The notes beneath the pieces were generated by a model. That model did not search any database, was not told the DNA's origin, and saw nothing but the letters and a program-made list of their open reading frames with translations. Shown piece after piece: positions 6,455 through 10,580 of a stretch of DNA of 10,580 bases. Source of the DNA: Oribacterium sp. Lineage in GTDB: Bacteria > Bacillota_A > Clostridia > Lachnospirales > Lachnospiraceae. Position 1 is the stretch's first letter, and each line of letters opens with the position of its first letter. The stretch spans positions 1 through 10,580 of the forward strand of contig JAGAXP010000062.1 in NCBI GenBank assembly GCA_017940955.1, written 5' to 3'. Both the position numbers and the translations under genes were made by a program.

Positions 6455-6485
6455 TTATGCGAACCTTTTTGTTATGCGAACTTTC
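6455..6485 (+). repeat. Left terminal inverted repeat of the RIT-like element
   Basis: 31 bp, exactly complementary to 10550-10580. Composed of two direct copies of TTATGCGAAC (6455-6464 and 6472-6481) starting 17 nt apart, joined by CTTTTTG, then TTTC. The outer edge is defined by the phosphoesterase codon 61. Confidence 0.92.
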
Positions 6486-6526
6486 TTAATAATCCCTTAT
6501 CAAGCCAGACATTTGGGCGATAGAAT

Positions 6527-6536
6527 TTCGCATAAA
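6527..6536 (-). repeat. Inner inverted copy of the 10-nt terminal unit, left end
   Basis: TTTCGCATAA is the reverse complement of TTATGCGAAC at 9 of 10 positions. It faces the unit at 6472-6481 across 45 nt. The right end has the same arrangement (42 nt apart), which argues for a real recombinase site rather than chance. Confidence 0.6.
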
Positions 6537-6574
6537 TAAATGTAATGAGATAATGAAACCACTACATGTTTTTT

Positions 6575-6586
6575 AGAAGGAGGTGG
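6575..6586 (+). promoter_or_regulatory. Strong ribosome binding site of the first recombinase
   Basis: AGAAGGAGGTGG contains the full AAGGAGGT anti-16S complement, about 6 nt from ATG 6591. It fixes the start of the 634-aa recombinase and suggests efficient translation once transcribed. No clear promoter is visible in 6486-6574. Confidence 0.75.
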
Positions 6587-6590
6587 TTCC

Positions 6591-8495
6591 ATGAATTCAT
6601 TCAAATGTAACTCTCAAATTGTACTTGAGTATCTTCTCAAGAGGATTGGAAAAACAACACCCTATTGGCTGGCTCATTCCTGCTTCAAACAATTGGAGGA
6701 ATATCTTGTTTCCAATGGGGTCTCCTATTCCAACGAGATTGCCACTAAGTGGCTCAGTATTCAGGTTAAATCAAAGGGTGCCATGCTATCATTTTCAAAA
6801 GCACTCCGGCAACTTCAGGATGTTTATGAAGTCGGGCATGTACGATTTATAAATCGTACCGGGATTAAACTTAAAGCATCATTTGAAAAGATCATATCAA
6901 GCTATATGTCCTATGTTTCAGACAAGTACACGGACAGTCATCAAAAGAACATCCTTTTCAGATGTCGTTTTTTCTTTGGCTTTATTCAAATGGACTGTGC
7001 ATGTTCTGATCCATCGGAGTTGACTTATGAAGATCTCCAGACATTCTGTTGCGAATCTCTTGCAAACCTAAGCAAGGCGAATTTCAGTATGTACAAAGGC
7101 ACTATAACAAACCTTCTTTTCTGGATGTCCGAACAGGGCATGTGTCCAATCGGATTCGCTATTTTCCTTTCCCTGCCAAAAGTCGATAAGGCGGTTTTTA
7201 TCAACGAACTCCCTATGAGCGTGCAAGATGATATAAGAAATATCGAATCAATGAGCAACAAAGTTTTTTCTTCAGGTAAGTTCCTTGAGATGAGCAAGGT
7301 TTTTTGCGAAAAACTCGGAAATTTTGGTTATGCTGACACCATGATGAACTCAGCAAAGGCAACTACGAAGCTGCTTTTTTTATTCCTTGACATGAACGGT
7401 CTTCACTATGATCCAGCGTCTACCTGGGTCTGGTTTCAAGTACAGGGAATTGCCTGCTTTGGTTCCAACGAAAAAATGTCCCGCCGGATTCTATCATTAT
7501 TTGAAGTCTATGCAAAAGAAGGAGCTATCCATCCTGAAGAGATATTTGTTTACCGCCCACTTTTGAGTGACTTTCTCCCGGAATGGTGCAGGACTGCACT
7601 TGTAAAGTTCCTGGATCAGAAAAAGAGGGAGAAAAAAGCTTCCTCGACAGTCTGTATGTACCGGACATCAGTAACACGTTTCTGCCAGTTCCTTGTAAAC
7701 GAAGGACTTACATCATTCTGCCAGATTGATGCAAGCCATTTAAAAAAGTTCAATCTTACTGACCCTCATGAAACTGTTGAAGGAAAGAATGCATATAACG
7801 TAAGGATAAGGAAATTTTTATTTTTCCTCGCAGAAAACGGATATATAGAGAATCATTTTCTTGGACAGTCTCTCTCTTGTGTAGCTGCCCCAAAAACCAG
7901 GGTGGTAAAAGTACTAAACAGCCAGGAAAGACAGGCACTAAAAAATCTGACGTATGAAGATCATGCTCTAAGTCTGCGTGATCATGCGATCATTATGATC
8001 GGACTGGAAATGGGTCTTCGAGAATCCGATATTACAGCACTTGAATTCAACCAAATTGACTGGAAACTTCAGTGCATACGTTTTTGTCAACAGAAAACAA
8101 ACGTAGAAAAAGTCCTGCCGATGACTGTAGGAGTTGGGAACGCCTTGTACATATACATAAAAGAAGGCAGGCCTGAAAGCAAAAGCAGATATGTTTTCAT
8201 AACGCATAAGGCGCCTTATAAAAAAATAAGCCGTCACGTATGTGGACGGATAATGTACAAAGCCTTTCCGGATAAGAACCGGCAAGGTTATGGCTTTCAT
8301 ATCACAAGAAGGACTTTTGCCACAGATCGCTTCCAAAACAGTTGTGGCTTTTCTGAAGTCTCGGACCTGTTAGGGCAGACAACAACAAAAACGGTACATA
8401 AATATATATCACTTGATGAAGAACGTATGCGTCTTTGCCCGATCTCTCTCGCAGATGCAGGAATCCTCCTGAAGGGAGGGCTGCACAATGGATAA
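6591..8495 (+). CDS. Tyrosine recombinase, first of trio (634 aa, RitA position)
   Basis: Cuts and rejoins DNA through a tyrosine intermediate, probably at the element ends. The catalytic domain occupies about residues 440-620: R477 (GLRESDI), K502 (QQKTN), H570-x-x-R573 (HITR) and nucleophile Y605. The usual LGH motif reads LGQ (Q596), nine residues before Y605 as expected, so one conserved histidine is replaced. A core-binding, SAM-like domain precedes it at about 330-425. A second, similar helical region lies at about 95-200, so the N-terminal half seems to hold a tandem or extra DNA-binding domain. At 634 aa it is about twice the length of its partners and close to the size of Tn554 TnpB. 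The last 8 nt overlap the next gene, consistent with translational coupling. The Q in place of H may lower or alter activity. Confidence 0.92.
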   Translation: MNSFKCNSQIVLEYLLKRIGKTTPYWLAHSCFKQLEEYLVSNGVSYSNEIATKWLSIQVKSKGAMLSFSKALRQLQDVYEVGHVRFINRTGIKLKASFEKIISSYMSYVSDKYTDSHQKNILFRCRFFFGFIQMDCACSDPSELTYEDLQTFCCESLANLSKANFSMYKGTITNLLFWMSEQGMCPIGFAIFLSLPKVDKAVFINELPMSVQDDIRNIESMSNKVFSSGKFLEMSKVFCEKLGNFGYADTMMNSAKATTKLLFLFLDMNGLHYDPASTWVWFQVQGIACFGSNEKMSRRILSLFEVYAKEGAIHPEEIFVYRPLLSDFLPEWCRTALVKFLDQKKREKKASSTVCMYRTSVTRFCQFLVNEGLTSFCQIDASHLKKFNLTDPHETVEGKNAYNVRIRKFLFFLAENGYIENHFLGQSLSCVAAPKTRVVKVLNSQERQALKNLTYEDHALSLRDHAIIMIGLEMGLRESDITALEFNQIDWKLQCIRFCQQKTNVEKVLPMTVGVGNALYIYIKEGRPESKSRYVFITHKAPYKKISRHVCGRIMYKAFPDKNRQGYGFHITRRTFATDRFQNSCGFSEVSDLLGQTTTKTVHKYISLDEERMRLCPISLADAGILLKGGLHNG

Positions 8496-9471
8496 GAACT
8501 ATGTACGCACAAGCGTTGTTTCAGAATACATTGATGGCCTTATCGAAGAAAAACGTAATCTGGGATTCAGCTACCAGTTTGAAGAGTATCTTCTGAATGT
8601 TTTTGATAATTACTGCAATGAAAATGGGCTTAAAGATCCTTGCTTTTCACGCAAATTTCTGGATAAATGGCTGAATGCATGGGGCGATGAGAGCCCAAGT
8701 TATCATAGTCAGAGGATATCATTTGTACGACAGCTATCCTTATACATGAATTCCTTGGGTATTCATTCTTACATTCCTGTTGAGAGCGTAAAAAAAGGAG
8801 TAACTATCCCGCATTTTCTTTCCCATGATGAACTACAGTCATTCTTCAGTGCTCTGGACGAAAATCCGCCGATTACAGAGAATCTTTATGCCTGGAGGAT
8901 GTGGAATACATATCGTGTCATCTTTCGGCTTATCTATAGCTGCGGGCTTCGCAATTCAGAAGCCTGCAGTCTTCATTCAGAAGATGTTGACCTAAGTCAG
9001 GGGATCCTCACCATTTATCATTCCAAGGGTGATAAGGACAGGATTGTTTGCGTTTCCAGAGATATGAACGAGCTGCTCATAAGTTATAAGCAATACATTC
9101 TCAACAACTTGGGTTATACACCTGTATGGTTTTTCCCGTCACGTTTTCCTCAAAAACACGTGCATAAAACAACGCTTGACCATCATTTCAATAGAGCGTG
9201 GGCACTTACACCGTATGCGGATGCATGTGAAAAAAAGCCCACAGTACATTGCCTGAGACATAGCTTCGTTGTAGACAGAATGAACGCATGGATAAACGAA
9301 GGCCTGTCATATGATCTGATGCTCCCATATCTCAGCAAATATCTTGGGCATAGCTGTATTGAAGAATCCTTATACTACTACCACCTTAATGAAGAAGCAA
9401 ATATCTTCATACGAAAGAGAGACCGCACAGCTGGCAGGGTCATTCCGGAGGTAGAAAAATATGGGCCATAA
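8488..9471 (+). CDS. Tyrosine recombinase, second of trio (327 aa, RitB position)
   Basis: A standard-length tyrosine recombinase. N-terminal core-binding helices span about residues 5-95; the catalytic domain spans about 110-315. Complete catalytic set: R155 (CGLRNSE), K180 (HSKGDKD), H254-x-x-R257 (HCLR), H288 (LGH) and Y297, with Tyr also at 296 and 298. Y297 is chosen because it lies nine residues after the LGH histidine, as in XerD-type enzymes. ATG 8488 has AGGGAGGG (8473-8480) 7 nt upstream and overlaps the first recombinase by 8 nt; its stop overlaps the third gene by 11 nt. It looks fully functional and may supply the main strand-exchange activity if the first protein is impaired by its LGQ change. 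Confidence 0.93.
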   Translation: MDKNYVRTSVVSEYIDGLIEEKRNLGFSYQFEEYLLNVFDNYCNENGLKDPCFSRKFLDKWLNAWGDESPSYHSQRISFVRQLSLYMNSLGIHSYIPVESVKKGVTIPHFLSHDELQSFFSALDENPPITENLYAWRMWNTYRVIFRLIYSCGLRNSEACSLHSEDVDLSQGILTIYHSKGDKDRIVCVSRDMNELLISYKQYILNNLGYTPVWFFPSRFPQKHVHKTTLDHHFNRAWALTPYADACEKKPTVHCLRHSFVVDRMNAWINEGLSYDLMLPYLSKYLGHSCIEESLYYYHLNEEANIFIRKRDRTAGRVIPEVEKYGP

Positions 9472-10495
9472 AACAATACTCTCAGACAAACTCTTTTTTT
9501 CTCGAACCGCTGACTTTCTCGATACATTTTTGGTAAAGCAGTGTAATAAAAGCGAAAAAACAAGAGATTCATACAGGGATGCTTTAACTATCTTCAAGAG
9601 ATATGTGACTCATATCGGGAAGAACATACTGAACTTTAATTATTCGGATTGTACATATGAATGTCTTCTGGGGTTCAAAGAATACCTTGAAGAGAAACTG
9701 CATTATAAACCAGCAAGTATAAACCAGCGGCTTGCGGCAATTAAATCGTACATGAAATACTCTTATGGATGTGATATATCACTCCTTCAGTTTTATATCA
9801 GCGTTGAGGCAGTTCCTTTTTCATCTGTGCCTAAAGTTCAGAGGACAATACTTAATGAAGAGATAACCTGCTATCTGCTAAACCTGCCGGCCGCAACAAA
9901 AAAAGGGTTACGTGATACACTCATCATGTCGATTCTGTTTGATGCAGCGATCCGTCTGGATGAGTTGGTCAAACTGAATACCGGGGATATTTATAGGAAG
10001 GATGGTTATACTTATCTTCTGATACATGGAAAAGGGAACAAAGAGCGTAAGGTATCAATAGACCAAAGAACAGAGAAACTTCTCGAAAAATACCTAAATG
10101 AGTATCATCATGATAGCGAAAGCCTTGAGAAACCACTGATCTATACTGTGATCAAGGGTGAAGTAAAACGTATGTCGTCAAGAAACATACAAAAAATCCT
10201 AAAAAAATATGCTGTAAAAGCTAAAGAAACGGATAATTCATTACCTTCGGTACACCCTCACCTTTTAAGGCGGAGTCGTGCAAGCAACTTATACCAAAAT
10301 GGAGTTCCGATAGAAATAGTTTCCAGATTTCTCGGGCACGCTTCCGCAGAAACAACAAAAAATCATTATGCTTATCCCTCTCTTGAACAAATGCGAACAG
10401 CATTGAACTCTGGTAAAGCTGAAATGGCAAACCTGGAAAAACCTTTGTGGAAAGGACATGAAGATGAACTTGCAAAGCTCTGCGGTCTGAGATGA
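9461..10495 (+). CDS. Tyrosine recombinase, third of trio (344 aa, RitC position)
   Basis: N-terminal core-binding domain at about residues 15-105 (FLVKQCNKSEKTRDSYRDAL...), catalytic domain about 120-310. Catalytic residues: R165 (AAIRLDEL), K191 (HGKGNKE), H267-x-x-R270 (HLLR) and H293 (LGH). The nucleophile is probably Y303 in HYAYPS. It lies ten residues after the LGH histidine rather than nine, and the usual position holds a histidine (H302); Y305 is a second candidate. The YxxPS context resembles the IYAKPS end seen in many clostridial recombinases, supporting Y303 with a one-residue insertion. CGGAGGT (9446-9452) lies 8 nt before ATG 9461, inside the previous gene. The stop at 10493-10495 is 6 nt before the right-end repeats. 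Confidence 0.92.
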   Translation: MGHKTILSDKLFFSRTADFLDTFLVKQCNKSEKTRDSYRDALTIFKRYVTHIGKNILNFNYSDCTYECLLGFKEYLEEKLHYKPASINQRLAAIKSYMKYSYGCDISLLQFYISVEAVPFSSVPKVQRTILNEEITCYLLNLPAATKKGLRDTLIMSILFDAAIRLDELVKLNTGDIYRKDGYTYLLIHGKGNKERKVSIDQRTEKLLEKYLNEYHHDSESLEKPLIYTVIKGEVKRMSSRNIQKILKKYAVKAKETDNSLPSVHPHLLRRSRASNLYQNGVPIEIVSRFLGHASAETTKNHYAYPSLEQMRTALNSGKAEMANLEKPLWKGHEDELAKLCGLR

Positions 10496-10501
10496 TTACA
10501 G

Positions 10502-10511
10502 TTATGCGAAC
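10502..10511 (+). repeat. Inner copy of the 10-nt terminal unit, right end
   Basis: A perfect TTATGCGAAC, opposite in orientation to the two copies at 10554-10563 and 10571-10580. The surrounding bases extend the inverted match: 10501-10520 resembles the complement of 10545-10564. It could fold as a hairpin or serve as a third recombinase binding site. It mirrors the copy at 6527-6536. Confidence 0.75.
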
Positions 10512-10549
10512 TTTTCCGGACAAAAATCTGAAATGATTCATTTCTTTCG

Positions 10550-10580
10550 GAAAGTTCGCATAACAAAAAGGTTCGCATAA
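10550..10580 (-). repeat. Right terminal inverted repeat of the RIT-like element
   Basis: 31 bp, exact reverse complement of 6455-6485, with 10-nt units at 10554-10563 and 10571-10580. The last base of the window is the last base of the repeat, so the right junction with the interrupted phosphoesterase cannot be seen. Confidence 0.92.

Larger units (their letters stand above)
6455..10580 (+). mobile_element. Recombinase-in-trio (RIT)-like transposable element, 4126 bp
   Basis: Exact 31-bp inverted repeats bound the element (6455-6485 and 10550-10580). Inside are only three overlapping tyrosine recombinase genes in one direction (6591-8495, 8488-9471, 9461-10495) and no cargo. Known: RIT elements are defined by three consecutive, different tyrosine recombinase genes in one orientation with short overlaps, between inverted repeats. 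The left end sits inside a phosphoesterase gene, so the insertion is real. Whether a target duplication exists cannot be seen because the right flank lies outside the window. All three recombinases keep most catalytic residues, so the element may still be active. Alternative: a Tn554-relative, since Tn554 TnpB is also about 630 aa, but Tn554 has a short non-recombinase third gene, unlike here. Confidence 0.88.

Noticed and set aside
6312..6539. 75-codon plus-strand reading frame across the phosphoesterase/element junction
   Set aside because: It is in a different frame from the recognisable phosphoesterase and spans an insertion boundary; a shadow frame.
7968..8336. 122-codon minus-strand reading frame opposite the first recombinase
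   Set aside because: Lies entirely antisense to conserved catalytic motifs, with no ribosome binding site or recognisable domain.
6455..10580. Prophage or integrative conjugative element
   Set aside because: Three recombinases fill nearly all of the space between exact inverted repeats; there are no structural, replication, conjugation or excisionase genes and no tRNA attachment site.

Overview
The window looks like a low-GC Gram-positive chromosome, most likely a gut or rumen Clostridia of the Lachnospiraceae type. This is inferred from strong AGGAGG-type ribosome binding sites, AT-rich spacers, TTGACA/TATAAT-type promoters, and the style of the metallophosphoesterase, PHP and ATPase proteins. 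The species cannot be fixed from the sequence.

Layout. (1) 1-62: the end of an upstream transcription unit with a strong rightward terminator. (2) 79-1515, minus strand: a P-loop ATPase with a C-terminal PD-(D/E)XK-like domain, with a good promoter at 1553-1581. (3) 1882-4008, plus strand: an unrecognised 311-aa protein, then a run of damaged phosphoesterase genes. These are a calcineurin-like metallophosphoesterase that lost its C-terminus, a 49-codon ORF at the break, and a PHP-type phosphoesterase pseudogene with an internal deletion and a frameshift. (4) 4009-6023: a three-part gene (helix-turn-helix, AAA-type ATPase, PD-(D/E)XK nuclease) bounded by two long hairpins. The upstream hairpin contains the gene's own promoter and could be an operator. 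(5) 6024-6454: a spacer with a 25-nt repeat also found at 1686-1710, a 16-codon ORF, and the first 61 codons of a second metallophosphoesterase. (6) 6455-10580: a 4126-bp mobile element that cuts that gene. It carries only three overlapping tyrosine recombinase genes (634, 327 and 344 aa) between exact 31-bp terminal inverted repeats. This is the layout of recombinase-in-trio (RIT) elements. The window ends on the last base of the right repeat.

How it fits together. The three recombinases are translationally coupled (overlaps of 8 and 11 nt, each start with its own strong ribosome binding site), so they are probably made together and act on the element ends. Each end carries three copies of a 10-nt unit (one copy, at the left end, is 9/10) in matching geometry, the best candidates for recombinase binding sites. 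The region is an accessory patch with a high rate of rearrangement: three phosphoesterase genes are broken in three ways, and two ATPase-nuclease fusions sit nearby. The most notable features are the RIT-like element with its site architecture, its unusually long first recombinase, and the HTH-ATPase-nuclease gene with a promoter-embedding dyad.
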